Part shown: piece by piece, positions 50,445 through 60,148 of the stretch | How positions within the stretch are numbered: the first letter of the stretch is position 1 | How the letters are laid out: every line of letters starts with the position of its first letter | Source of the DNA: Nocardioides solisilvae | Lineage (GTDB): Bacteria; Actinomycetota; Actinomycetes; Propionibacteriales; Nocardioidaceae | DNA: 64,000 nt | Direction: 5' to 3' | NCBI RefSeq assembly: GCF_003194625.1 | Contig: NZ_QHKX01000001.1 | Coordinates: 434,001 to 498,000 of the forward strand | Translations under genes and position numbers: made by a program | Notes under the pieces: model-generated | What the model was told of the DNA's origin: nothing | The model's input: the letters and a program-made list of their open reading frames with translations, nothing else | Database searches by the model: none

Positions 50445-53400
50445 GTGCCCCTCCACCTGCACCGTGCGACCAGCACCGCCCAGCTCGCGGACGAGCTCGG
50501 CGGCCTGCTGGCCGCGCCCCTGCCCGACCCGTTCGAGCAGGAGGTCGTGGTCGTCCCGGTCAAGGGGATGGAGCGCTGGCTGACCCAGCGGCTGGCCCAC
50601 CGCCTCGGCACGGCGTCCGGCGACGACGGGGTCTGCGCCGGGGTGCGGTTCCTGGCGCCCTCCTCGCTGGTGGCGCTCCTCCTGGGTCGCGAGCGCGACG
50701 ACCCGTGGTCGCCCGACCAGCTCGTGTGGCCGCTGCTCGGCGTGGTCGACGGCGCGCTGGGCGAGCCGCGTTTCGAGGCCCTCTCGGCCCACCTCGGCCA
50801 CCACGACGGCGACGAGCTGCGCCGGGGGCGCCGGTTCTCGGTCGCCCACCGCCTGGCGTCCCTCTTCTCCTCGTACGCCGTGCAGCGGCCGCGGCTGCTC
50901 GCCGACTGGCGCGCGGGCCACGACACCGACGGGGCGGGCGGGGCCCTGGCCGCCGACCTCCTCTGGCAGGCCGAGCTGTGGCGCCGGTTGCTGGCGCGGG
51001 TCGACGCCCCCGCCCCCGACGAGCGGCACGCCGCGACGCTCGAGCGGCTCCGCGAGGGCGACCCCTCGCTCGACCTGCCGACCCGGCTCTCGCTCTTCGG
51101 CCACACCCGGCTGCCCGTCACCGAGGTCGAGCTGCTGGCCGCGCTGGCGGCCACGCGCGAGGTGCACCTGTGGCTCCCCCAGGTCTCGGCGACCCTGTGG
51201 GAGGAGCTCGCGCCGACGGCCCTCGCCGGACCGGTGCCGCGCGAGTCCGACGACTCGGTCCGGCTGGTCGGCCACCCGCTGCTGGCCTCGCTCGGCCGCG
51301 ACGCCCGCGAGCTGCGTCGCACGCTGGGGCCGGCCGCGGCCCGGGTCGAGGTCCACGAGCCGGCTCCCGCCGCCGCCCCCGAGCCGCCCGAGACGCTGCT
51401 CGGCTGGCTGCAGGCCGACCTGCGCGCCAACCGGGCGCCCGGCGCCGCCACCCGGGAGGCTCGCGCCCTCGCCCCCGGCGACCGGTCGGTCCAGGTCCAC
51501 GCCGCGCACGGCCAGGCCCGTCAGGTCGACGTGCTCCGCGAGGTGCTGGTGGGCCTCCTCGAGGACGACCCGACCCTCGAGCCCCGCGACATCCTCGTGA
51601 TGTGCCCCGACATCGAGGGCTACGCCCCGCTGGTCTCCGCGGGCTTCGGCCTGGCCGACGTGGCGGGTCCGCAGACCGGCCACCCGGCCCACCAGCTGAG
51701 GGTCCGGCTCGCCGACCGCTCCCCGGGCGCGACCAACCCGCTGCTCGCGGTGGCGGCGACCCTGGTCGAGCTGGCGCACGGGCGGCTCACCGCGACCCAG
51801 GTGCTCGACCTGGCGGCCACCGAGCCGGTGCGCGGCCGGTTCGCCCTGGGCGACGACCAGCTGGAGCGGATCGCCACCTGGGTCCGCCAGGCGGGCATCC
51901 GCTGGGGCCACGACGCGGCCCACCGGGGGGAGTTCGGGCTCCACCTCGACGCCAACACCTGGCGGTCCGGCCTGCGGCGCGTCCTGCTCGGCGCCGCGGT
52001 GAGCGGGCTGGGCCACCGTCAGGTCGGGGGCACGCTGCCCGTCGACGACGTGGGCGACGGCGACCTCGACCTCGTGGGCCGCTTCGCCGAGCTGGTCGAA
52101 CGGCTGCACGCGTTCGTCGACCGCACCCGGGAGGCACGCACGGCGGGAGCCTGGACGGCTGCGCTCGGTGACGCCGTCCACGAGCTCACCACCACGGCGC
52201 CCGACGACGCCTGGCAGCTCGCCCAGCTCGACCGTGAGCTGGCCCGGGTGGCGGCGAGCGCCGGCGGCGGGGCCGAGACCCGGCTGCGCCACGCCGACGT
52301 CCGGGCGCTGCTGGCGCACCGGCTGCGCGGCCGGCCCACCCGCTCCAACTTCCGGACCGGCACGCTCACGGTCTGCACGATGGTGCCGATGCGCTCGGTG
52401 CCGCACCGCGTCGTCTGCCTGGTCGGGCTCGACGACGGCGTCTTCCCCCGGACCACGTCGGTCGACGGGGACGACGTCCTGGCCCGCCGTCCGCTCACCG
52501 GCGAGCGGGACCTGCGCTCGGAGGACCGCCAGCTCCTCCTCGACGCGATCGGCGCCGCCGGCGAGACCCTCGTGGTCACCTACACCGGCCGCGGCGAGCA
52601 CACCGGCGCCGAGCGCCCGCCCGCCGTGCCGCTCGGCGAGCTCCTCGACGCGCTCGACCGGACGACGGCGGGGCCGGTCCGCGAGCGGGTCCTCGTCCAC
52701 CACCCGCTGCAGCCCTTCGACGAGGCCAACCTGGTCCCGGGCGGGCTGGTCGGCGACGAGCCCTTCACGTTCGACCGCTCGGCGCTCGCGGGCGCCGTCG
52801 CCGCCCGGACGCCCGCGGCGGTGGTCCGCGACCTGGTGCCCGAGCCGCTGCCGCCCGCTCCCCGGTCGGCCGACGAGCCGGTGCCGGAGGTGTCGCTGGC
52901 CGAGCTGCACGACTTCCTCCGCCACCCGGTCCAGGCCTTCTTCGTCGACCGGCTGCGGATCACGACCCCCTACGAGGCCGACGAGCTCAAGGACGCCATC
53001 CCGATCTCCCTCGACGCCCTCGAGCAGTGGGACGTCGGCAACCGGCTGGTCCACGACGTGCTCTCGGGTGCCGACCCCCAGGCCGCGATGGTCGCCGAGC
53101 AGCTGCGTGGGCTGCTCCCGCCCCTCGACCTGGGCGCGGGCGTCCTCACCGACGTCGTCACCAAGGTCCGGCCCCTGGTCGAGAAGGCCCTGTCGCTGCG
53201 CACCGGCACGCCCCGGACCCTCGACGTCTCGATCGACCTCGGCGACCGCCGGGTCACCGGGACCGTGGGCGACATCTTCGGCAACCAGGTGGTGCGCGTC
53301 GGCTACTCCAACCTCGGCGCCAAGCAGCGGATCGCCTCGTGGCTGGACGCGCTGGCCCTGGCCGCCGGCCACCCCGACGAGAACTGGACGGTCCACACGA

Positions 53401-53876
53401 TCGGCAAGCACCGCAGCTCCGGGAAGGTCGCCCAGGTCTCGCCGCTGGCCGAGCCCGACGCGCGGCGCTGGCTGCGCGACCTGGTCGACGTCCACGAGCG
53501 CGGCCTCCGGGAGCCGCTGCCCGTGCCGCCGCGCACCGCGCTGGCCTGGGCCGAGGAGCGGTGCCACCAGCTGCGGGGCCGCGAGGCCGACCCCGACGCC
53601 AAGGCGCGCCGCGAGTGGGAGACGCCCCGCTTCAACGACTCGCCGTTCCCGCGGGAGGACGCGGACCGCTGGCACGTCCGCGCCTGGGGCGAGCAGGCGC
53701 CGTACGAGCAGCTGGCCCGCGCCCTGCGTGCCGACGAGCGCGACCACGACCGCGACCCGGTGACCGGGGAGGCGGCCGCCGAGGGCTCGGCCCCGGCCCA
53801 CCGGCTCGGCCACTACGCGTGGCGGGTCTGGGGCCCGTTGGTGCACGGCGGCCACGAGCTGGTCAGGGGGATCTGA
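50445..53876 (+). CDS. recC: Exonuclease V subunit RecC
   Basis: RecC is the Chi-scanning, inactivated-helicase subunit of RecBCD. The 1143-residue product begins with MPLHLHRATSTAQLADELG in family style; GTG 50445 is chosen, and ATG 50433 is in frame four codons earlier. PVKGMERWLTQRLA, the region around MCPDIEGYAPLV and the C-terminal inactive nuclease-like domain (VRVGYSNLGAKQRIASWLDA) are recognisable. It is the first gene of a recC-recB-recD operon and overlaps recB by one base (TGATG). The complex resects double-strand breaks and degrades foreign linear DNA. Confidence 0.93.
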   Translation: MPLHLHRATSTAQLADELGGLLAAPLPDPFEQEVVVVPVKGMERWLTQRLAHRLGTASGDDGVCAGVRFLAPSSLVALLLGRERDDPWSPDQLVWPLLGVVDGALGEPRFEALSAHLGHHDGDELRRGRRFSVAHRLASLFSSYAVQRPRLLADWRAGHDTDGAGGALAADLLWQAELWRRLLARVDAPAPDERHAATLERLREGDPSLDLPTRLSLFGHTRLPVTEVELLAALAATREVHLWLPQVSATLWEELAPTALAGPVPRESDDSVRLVGHPLLASLGRDARELRRTLGPAAARVEVHEPAPAAAPEPPETLLGWLQADLRANRAPGAATREARALAPGDRSVQVHAAHGQARQVDVLREVLVGLLEDDPTLEPRDILVMCPDIEGYAPLVSAGFGLADVAGPQTGHPAHQLRVRLADRSPGATNPLLAVAATLVELAHGRLTATQVLDLAATEPVRGRFALGDDQLERIATWVRQAGIRWGHDAAHRGEFGLHLDANTWRSGLRRVLLGAAVSGLGHRQVGGTLPVDDVGDGDLDLVGRFAELVERLHAFVDRTREARTAGAWTAALGDAVHELTTTAPDDAWQLAQLDRELARVAASAGGGAETRLRHADVRALLAHRLRGRPTRSNFRTGTLTVCTMVPMRSVPHRVVCLVGLDDGVFPRTTSVDGDDVLARRPLTGERDLRSEDRQLLLDAIGAAGETLVVTYTGRGEHTGAERPPAVPLGELLDALDRTTAGPVRERVLVHHPLQPFDEANLVPGGLVGDEPFTFDRSALAGAVAARTPAAVVRDLVPEPLPPAPRSADEPVPEVSLAELHDFLRHPVQAFFVDRLRITTPYEADELKDAIPISLDALEQWDVGNRLVHDVLSGADPQAAMVAEQLRGLLPPLDLGAGVLTDVVTKVRPLVEKALSLRTGTPRTLDVSIDLGDRRVTGTVGDIFGNQVVRVGYSNLGAKQRIASWLDALALAAGHPDENWTVHTIGKHRSSGKVAQVSPLAEPDARRWLRDLVDVHERGLREPLPVPPRTALAWAEERCHQLRGREADPDAKARREWETPRFNDSPFPREDADRWHVRAWGEQAPYEQLARALRADERDHDRDPVTGEAAAEGSAPAHRLGHYAWRVWGPLVHGGHELVRGI

Positions 53877-56800
53877 TGACCACGACACCCACGACGCCGT
53901 CGGCGGGGGCCGCGACGCCGCAAGCCCCGCAGACCTTCGACATCACCGGCCCGCTGCCGACCGGGACCACCCTGCTCGAGGCCAGCGCCGGCACGGGAAA
54001 GACCTGGACCATCGCCGCGCTGGTCACCCGGTACGTCGCCCAGGGGGTCGCCACCCTCGACCAGCTGCTGGTGGTCACCTTCACCCGCGCCGCCAGCCAG
54101 GAGCTGCGGGAGCGGGTCCGGGCCCAGCTGACCGACGCCGCCCGGGTGCTCGCAGAGCCCGACCTCGCCGACCCGGCCAACCGGCTGCACGACTGGCTGC
54201 TCGACGTCGACGACGCCGGACGCGCGGAGCGGCTGGCCCTGGTCACCCAGGCGCTGACCGGTTTCGACGCCGCCACCATCGCCACCATCCACCAGTTCTG
54301 CCAGCTGGTGCTGCGCAGCCTCGGGGTGGCGGGCGACACCGACCGCGACGCCGTCCTCGTCGAGGACCTCGAGCTGCTCACCGACGAGGTCGTCGACGAC
54401 CTCTACCTCGCCCGGTTCGCCACCGAGCAGCAGCCGCCCTGGGGCCACGACGTCGCCCGGCGGATCGCCCGCGCCGTGGTCGGCGACCCGCGCGCCCGGG
54501 TCGAGCCGGCGGCCGCGCTGGAGGCGCCCGACTCCGAGCCCGCCGCCCGGGTCCGGTTCGCCTGCGACGTGCTGGCGGAGGTCGACCGGCGGAAGCGGCG
54601 GCTGGGGATCCTCAGCTACGACGACCTGCTCGGGCAGCTGGCCGACGCCCTCGCCGAGCCCGGGTCACCGGCCCGCCTCCGGATGCAGCAGCGGTGGAAG
54701 GTCGCGCTGATCGACGAGTTCCAGGACACCGACCCGGTGCAGTGGCAGGTCTTCGAGCGGGCCTTCCACGGCTCCTCCACGCTCGTGCTGATCGGCGACC
54801 CCAAGCAGGCGATCTACGCCTTCCGCGGCGGCGACGTGGTCACCTACCTGCAGGCCGCCGAGGTGGCCACCACCCGGCAGACGCTCGGCACCAACTGGCG
54901 GGCCGACCGGCCGCTGCTCGACTCGCTCCACGCGGTGCTGCAGGGCGCAGAGCTGGGCGACCCCCGGATCGTCGTCCACCCGGTCGAGGCGCACCACCCC
55001 GACTCCCGCCTCGAGGGCGCCGGGGCGCCCTTCCGGATGCGCCTCGCGCGACGCCACGAGCTCGGCGCGGGCCCCCGCTCCAAGCCCTCGGTGGACCGCT
55101 GGCGCGAGCACGTCATCACCGACATGGCCCACGACGTCAAGCGGCTGCTGACCAGCGGCGCGACGTGGGAGGGGCGCCCGCTGGTGCCCGGCGACGTCGC
55201 CGTGCTCGCCGCCCGCCGGGCCGACCTGCAGGCCGCCCAGCACGCCCTGGCCGACGTGGGCGTCCCCTCGGTCGTCAACGCCGGCGGCTCGGTCTTCCAC
55301 ACCCCCGCCGCGACCGAGTGGCTCGCCCTCCTCGAGGCGCTGGAGCAGCCGCACCGCACGGAGCGGGTCCGCGGCGCGGCCCTGACCTGCTTCCTCGGCG
55401 TCACGGCGGCGGAGCTCGACGCCGGCGGGACCGCGCAGTCCGACCAGCTGACCGACGAGCTCTCGGAGCAGGTCCGCGTGCTCGCCGACGTGCTGGCCAA
55501 GCGCGGGGTCGCCGCCGTCCTGGAGTGCGCCGTGCTCGACGGCCTGACCGAGCGGGTGCTCTCCCGGCTCGGCGGGGAGCGGCTGCTCACCGACGTCCGC
55601 CACATCGGCGAGGCGCTGCACAAGGTCTCGGTGGAGCAGCGGCTCGGTGCCGTGGGGCTGGTCGCCTGGCTGCGCGACCAGGTCGCCGACGAGAAGCTCG
55701 AGGTCGCCTCCGAGCGGACCCGCCGGCTCGACTCCGACGCCGCGGCCGTCCAGCTCGTGACGATCCACGGCAGCAAGGGGCTGGAGTACCCCGTCGTCTA
55801 CGCCCCGACCCTGTGGAACCGGTGGACCGGCACCGAGCCCGAGGTCCCGCTCTTCCACGACGACGACGGCCAGCGGTGCCGTGACGTCGGCGGCCGCGGC
55901 CAGCACCGGGCGGCCACGGTCGCCCGCCACTGGAGCGAGGACGCCGGCGAGTCGCTGCGGCTGCTCTACGTCACCCTGACCCGGGCCAAGTCCCAGGTCG
56001 TGGCCTGGTACGCCCCCACCACGAAGAACACCAGCGGCTCCGCGCTGCACCGGATGCTGCTGGGCCGTCGACCGGGCGGCTCCGCGGTCCCCGACGACCA
56101 GCCCCTGGTCGAGGAGGAGCGCCTGGTCCAGATCTTCGGCCACTGGCGCGACGCCGGCGGCTTCCAGCCCGAGCTCGCCAGCTCCGAGCGCCCCGACGAC
56201 ACCCCCCTGCTGCCGTCGCGCGAGCGGCTCGCGGTCCGCTCCTTCACCCGGAGCGTGGACACCGACTGGCGTCGCACCTCCTACTCCGCGCTCTCCGCCG
56301 CCGCCGGCACGGGTGCCGCGGGCGGGCCCGGCCCGGCTGGGGCCGGAGCAGGCGCGGCCGACGCGGGCAGTCCCGGAGCAGCGGGGGCCGGCGCGGGCAG
56401 TCTCGGCTTCGGCGGTCCCGGCTCAGGCGGGGCCGACGGGACCCGGCGCGGCGTCCGCGAACGGGGGCTGGCGGAGCCGGAGGAGATCCCCGAGATGGAG
56501 GACGCGGTGCAGCTCGCCGAGCTCGGCATCCTCTCCGCCGAGCCCGAGCACCCCGAGCTGGCCGCCGTCCCGTCGCCCATGGCCCACCTGCCGATCGGGG
56601 CGACCTTCGGCTCGTTGGTGCACGCGGTCCTCGAGCACGCCGACCCGGCGGCGCCCTACTTCCGCGCCCACCTCGTCGACCTGGTCGAGGAGCACCGCGT
56701 CTGGTGGCCCGTGGAGCTCGACGCGGGCGCTCTCGCCGACGCCCTGGTCACGGTCTGCGCCAGCCCGCTGGGCCCACTGGCGGGTGACGTCACCTGGATG

Positions 56801-57499
56801 GACCTGCCGCTGCGCGACCGGCTCGCCGAGCTCGACTTCGAGGTCCCGCTCGTCGGCGGCGACCAGCGCCGCGACGCCGTCGGCGCGCCGGGGCCCTCAG
56901 GTCGACCGGACCGGCCGCCGTCCGGGCGGCCCGTGCGGCTGGGCGACCTCGCGCCGCTGCTGCGCCGGCACCTGCCGGCGGGCGACCCGCTCCTGGGGTA
57001 CGCCGACACCCTCGAGGCCGACCCCGCGCTGGCGGGGCAGGTGCTCCGTGGCTACCTCACCGGCTCCATCGACGTCGTGCTGCGGGTGCCGGTCGACGGC
57101 GCCACCCGCTACCTCACCGTCGACTACAAGACGAACTGGCTGGGCGACACCACCGCCCCGCTCACGGCCCACTCCTACCGCCCGGCCGTGCTGGCCGAGG
57201 CGATGGGCCACTCCGACTACCCCCTCCAGGCGCTGCTCTACACGGTGGTGCTGCACCGCTACCTGCGCTGGCGCCTCCCGGGCTACGACCCCGAGCAGCA
57301 CCTAGGCGGCGTGCTCTACCTCTACCTACGGGGCATGTGCGGCCCCGACACCCCCCGGGTCGACGGGGAGCCCTGCGGCGTCTTCGCGTGGCGGCCGCCG
57401 GTGCCGCTCGTCGAGGAGCTCTCCGCGCTCCTCGACGGCGTCACGCCCACCACCACGTCCACCGTCCCGGGCCCCGCGACCGGGGAGGGCCCGCGATGA
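53876..57499 (+). CDS. recB: Exonuclease V subunit RecB
   Basis: RecB is a UvrD-type helicase with a C-terminal nuclease. The 1207-residue chain has Walker A ASAGTGKT at residues 36-43, Walker B LIDEFQDTDPVQW, motif III-VI segments such as LIGDPKQAIYAFRGGD and LLYVTLTRAKSQVV, and the nuclease motif V-D1083-Y-K1085. A Gly/Ala-rich stretch at residues about 808-858 separates helicase and nuclease domains; it is much longer than a usual linker. It overlaps recC (TGATG) and recD (ATGA), so all three are translated together. Confidence 0.95.
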   Translation: MTTTPTTPSAGAATPQAPQTFDITGPLPTGTTLLEASAGTGKTWTIAALVTRYVAQGVATLDQLLVVTFTRAASQELRERVRAQLTDAARVLAEPDLADPANRLHDWLLDVDDAGRAERLALVTQALTGFDAATIATIHQFCQLVLRSLGVAGDTDRDAVLVEDLELLTDEVVDDLYLARFATEQQPPWGHDVARRIARAVVGDPRARVEPAAALEAPDSEPAARVRFACDVLAEVDRRKRRLGILSYDDLLGQLADALAEPGSPARLRMQQRWKVALIDEFQDTDPVQWQVFERAFHGSSTLVLIGDPKQAIYAFRGGDVVTYLQAAEVATTRQTLGTNWRADRPLLDSLHAVLQGAELGDPRIVVHPVEAHHPDSRLEGAGAPFRMRLARRHELGAGPRSKPSVDRWREHVITDMAHDVKRLLTSGATWEGRPLVPGDVAVLAARRADLQAAQHALADVGVPSVVNAGGSVFHTPAATEWLALLEALEQPHRTERVRGAALTCFLGVTAAELDAGGTAQSDQLTDELSEQVRVLADVLAKRGVAAVLECAVLDGLTERVLSRLGGERLLTDVRHIGEALHKVSVEQRLGAVGLVAWLRDQVADEKLEVASERTRRLDSDAAAVQLVTIHGSKGLEYPVVYAPTLWNRWTGTEPEVPLFHDDDGQRCRDVGGRGQHRAATVARHWSEDAGESLRLLYVTLTRAKSQVVAWYAPTTKNTSGSALHRMLLGRRPGGSAVPDDQPLVEEERLVQIFGHWRDAGGFQPELASSERPDDTPLLPSRERLAVRSFTRSVDTDWRRTSYSALSAAAGTGAAGGPGPAGAGAGAADAGSPGAAGAGAGSLGFGGPGSGGADGTRRGVRERGLAEPEEIPEMEDAVQLAELGILSAEPEHPELAAVPSPMAHLPIGATFGSLVHAVLEHADPAAPYFRAHLVDLVEEHRVWWPVELDAGALADALVTVCASPLGPLAGDVTWMDLPLRDRLAELDFEVPLVGGDQRRDAVGAPGPSGRPDRPPSGRPVRLGDLAPLLRRHLPAGDPLLGYADTLEADPALAGQVLRGYLTGSIDVVLRVPVDGATRYLTVDYKTNWLGDTTAPLTAHSYRPAVLAEAMGHSDYPLQALLYTVVLHRYLRWRLPGYDPEQHLGGVLYLYLRGMCGPDTPRVDGEPCGVFAWRPPVPLVEELSALLDGVTPTTTSTVPGPATGEGPR

Positions 57500-59361
57500 C
57501 CGACGTCTTCGAGCCGCTGGACACCCGGGACGCCCGGCTCGTGCTCCGCTCGACCGGGCTGCTCGCGGCGTTCAACGCCGCAGGCGTCCTCACCTCGGGA
57601 GACGTGCACGTGGCCCGGACCCTCGGCGAGCTCGGCGGCGAGGCCGACGAGACGGTGCTGCTCGCCGCGGCGCTCGCCACCCGGGCCGTCCGCTCCGGCT
57701 CCGTCTGCCTCGACCTCGCCGCGACGCTCGAGCTGGCCGCCGAGCCGCCCGCCACGCCCGATCCTGCGCCCGGCGTGCCCCCCGACTCCGCGACCGCCGA
57801 GCCGTCCGCCACGGCCCCGGCGCCCCCTGCGGCCCCGGCGGCCCCGCCCGTACCGACCGCGGAGCTGCCGTGGCCCGACGCGCCGGCGTGGGCCGACGCG
57901 ATCGCCCGGAGCCCGCTGGTCGCCCTGGGCGTGCTGCGCTGGGAGCGTGGCCTGCTCTACCTCGACCGCTACCACGAGCAGGAGTCCCAGGTCCTGCGCG
58001 ACCTGCTGACCCGCGCGGAGTCCGCCCCGCCGTACGACGCCGGGCTGGTGGCGGCCTCCCTCGAGCGGGTGCTGCCGGGCGAGGAGTCGGCCGAGCAGCG
58101 CGCCGCCTGCGTCCGCGCCGTCGAGCTGTGGACCAGCGTGGTCACCGGCGGCCCCGGCACCGGCAAGACCACGGCGGTCGCCGGGCTGCTGGTGGCCCTC
58201 CAGGACCAGGCGGCGGCCCGCGGCGAGCGGCTGCGGATCGCGCTGGCCGCGCCCACCGGCAAGGCGGCCGCCCGGCTCCAGCAGGCGGTGCACGACTCGG
58301 CCACCCGCTTCGGCCCCGACGACCGGGCCAAGCTCGCCGGCGTCCAGGCCTCCACCCTGCACCGGCTGCTGCGCCGCGACCCGGGCAACAGCACCCGGTT
58401 CCGGCACCACCGCGGCAACCGGCTGCCCCACGACGTGGTCGTCGTCGACGAGGCCTCGATGGTCTCGCTCACGATGACCGCGCGGCTGCTCGAGGCGGTC
58501 CGGCCCGACGCGCGGCTGGTGCTGGTCGGCGACCCCTTCCAGCTCTCCTCGGTCGACGCGGGGGCGGTGCTCAGCGACCTGGTCCGGGGCTTCGAGGGCC
58601 GGCCCGGGTCGCCGGTGGCCTCCCTCAGCACGGTCCACCGCTACGGCGCCGAGATCCGCGAGCTCGCCGAGGCGCTGCGCACCGGCGACGCCGACCGGGT
58701 GGTCGAGGTGCTCGGGGCGGGCCACGACCGGATCGAGTGGGTCCGCGACGAGGACCCGTCGGCCCGGATCCGCGAGTCCGCCCTCGGCACGGCGCTGGCG
58801 GTCCGCGACGCCGCCGAGGCGGGCGACGGGCCGCGCGCCCTGCGGGCCCTGGACCGGCACCGGCTGCTCTGCGCGCACCGCGACGGCCCGTGGGGGGTGC
58901 GCCACTGGAACCGCCGGGTCGAGCAGTGGATCACCGCCGAGACCCAGGACCCGCTCTTCGAGGCCGCCTACCTCGGCCGCCCGCTCCTCGTCACGGCGAA
59001 CGACTACTCCCTCGGCGTCCACAACGGCGACACCGGCGTGGTGGTGGCGACCCCCGAGGGGCGGCGCGTCGTCGTCGACTCCGGGGGCGGGCCGCGCGAC
59101 TTCGCGCCCTCGCGGCTCGGAGACGTCGAGACGATGCACGCCATGACGATCCACAAGAGCCAGGGCAGCCAGGCCGAGGAGGTGACCGTGCTCCTCCCGC
59201 CCGTGGAGTCCCGGCTGCTGACCCGCGAGCTCTTCTACACCGCGGTGACCCGCGCCAAGGAGCGGGTGCGGGTCGTCGGGTCCGAGGCCGAGGTGCGCGC
59301 CGCCGTGGACCGCAGGGCGCAGCGCGCCACCGGCCTCGCCGACCGGCTGCGCGACGCCTGA
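57496..59361 (+). CDS. recD: Exonuclease V subunit RecD
   Basis: RecD is the 5'-3' helicase of RecBCD. The 621-residue chain has an N-terminal domain with a Pro/Ala linker (about residues 85-125), the P-loop GGPGTGKT at residues 218-225, VVVDEASMVSL as Walker B, VGDPFQLSSVDAGAVL as motif III and a C-terminal HKSQGSQAEEV and YTAVTRAKERV. ATG 57496 overlaps the recB stop in ATGA. The operon has no Gam or Chi-like feature I can identify. Confidence 0.95.
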   Translation: MTDVFEPLDTRDARLVLRSTGLLAAFNAAGVLTSGDVHVARTLGELGGEADETVLLAAALATRAVRSGSVCLDLAATLELAAEPPATPDPAPGVPPDSATAEPSATAPAPPAAPAAPPVPTAELPWPDAPAWADAIARSPLVALGVLRWERGLLYLDRYHEQESQVLRDLLTRAESAPPYDAGLVAASLERVLPGEESAEQRAACVRAVELWTSVVTGGPGTGKTTAVAGLLVALQDQAAARGERLRIALAAPTGKAAARLQQAVHDSATRFGPDDRAKLAGVQASTLHRLLRRDPGNSTRFRHHRGNRLPHDVVVVDEASMVSLTMTARLLEAVRPDARLVLVGDPFQLSSVDAGAVLSDLVRGFEGRPGSPVASLSTVHRYGAEIRELAEALRTGDADRVVEVLGAGHDRIEWVRDEDPSARIRESALGTALAVRDAAEAGDGPRALRALDRHRLLCAHRDGPWGVRHWNRRVEQWITAETQDPLFEAAYLGRPLLVTANDYSLGVHNGDTGVVVATPEGRRVVVDSGGGPRDFAPSRLGDVETMHAMTIHKSQGSQAEEVTVLLPPVESRLLTRELFYTAVTRAKERVRVVGSEAEVRAAVDRRAQRATGLADRLRDA

Positions 59362-59500
59362 CCCCACGCCGCCGACCGGACGCGAAACCTCGGCGTCACA
59401 CGGATTCGCTACTGTCGTGCGGTCACCCCGCCGCCGATCGGCGCGGTGATCCCGGTGACCTCCCGGTGACCGGCCGTCCGACCTGCCTGGAGCCCGACCG

Positions 59501-60148
59501 ATGCCATACCTGCTGCGCGTGGAGCTGCCCGACGTCCCCGGATCCCTGGGGCGGGTGGCCACGGCGATCGGTGAGGCCGGCGGCGACATCGAGGCGATCG
59601 AGATCGTCGAGAAGACGGCCGAGGGCACCGCGGTCGACGACGTGCTCCTCGAGATCGCCCCCGGGACGATGCCCGACTCGATCGTCTCGGCCTGCAGCCA
59701 GCTCGACGGGGTCCGGGTGGTCTGGATCAACCGGTACGCCGCCGGCGGCAACCTCTTCCTCGACCTCGAGGTCGTCGAGGAGATCACCGCCCACCCCGAG
59801 GAGGCACACCACCGGCTCCTCGGCCTGATGCCCGTCTCCTTCCGGGTCGACTGGGGCGTGCGCCTGCGCCAGACCCCTGACGGTCCCGTCATCGTCGACC
59901 GCACCGAGGCGGCCCCCGACCAGGTCGACTGGGCCGACCTCGACCACCCCGCCCGCCTCGAGGCCGCCGACGACAACCTGGTCCTGTGCGGCGTGCCCGT
60001 CGGCGCCGAGCTCTACGTGGTCGGCCGGCGCGGCGGTCCCGAGTTCCTCGACTCCGAGCTCGCCCGGATCGGCCACCTCGTCAACCTCGCCACCTCGATC
60101 ACGCAGGCGGCCCAGGCCGCCCAGGCTTTGGGCGACCCGAAGGCCTAG
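59501..60148 (+). CDS. ACT-domain amino-acid-sensing protein
   Basis: A 215-residue protein with an N-terminal ACT domain (MPYLLRVELPDVPGSLGRVA and GDIEAIEIVEKT) that usually binds an amino acid and regulates metabolism. The rest (VDDVLLEIAPGTMPDSIVSA, FLDLEVVEEI) may be a second ACT-like fold, and a long tail ends in an Ala-rich helix. No catalytic domain is present. It ends in the palindrome CTAG, which also supplies the stop of the convergent WS/DGAT gene. A -10-like TACTGT lies at 59410. Confidence 0.82.
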   Translation: MPYLLRVELPDVPGSLGRVATAIGEAGGDIEAIEIVEKTAEGTAVDDVLLEIAPGTMPDSIVSACSQLDGVRVVWINRYAAGGNLFLDLEVVEEITAHPEEAHHRLLGLMPVSFRVDWGVRLRQTPDGPVIVDRTEAAPDQVDWADLDHPARLEAADDNLVLCGVPVGAELYVVGRRGGPEFLDSELARIGHLVNLATSITQAAQAAQALGDPKA

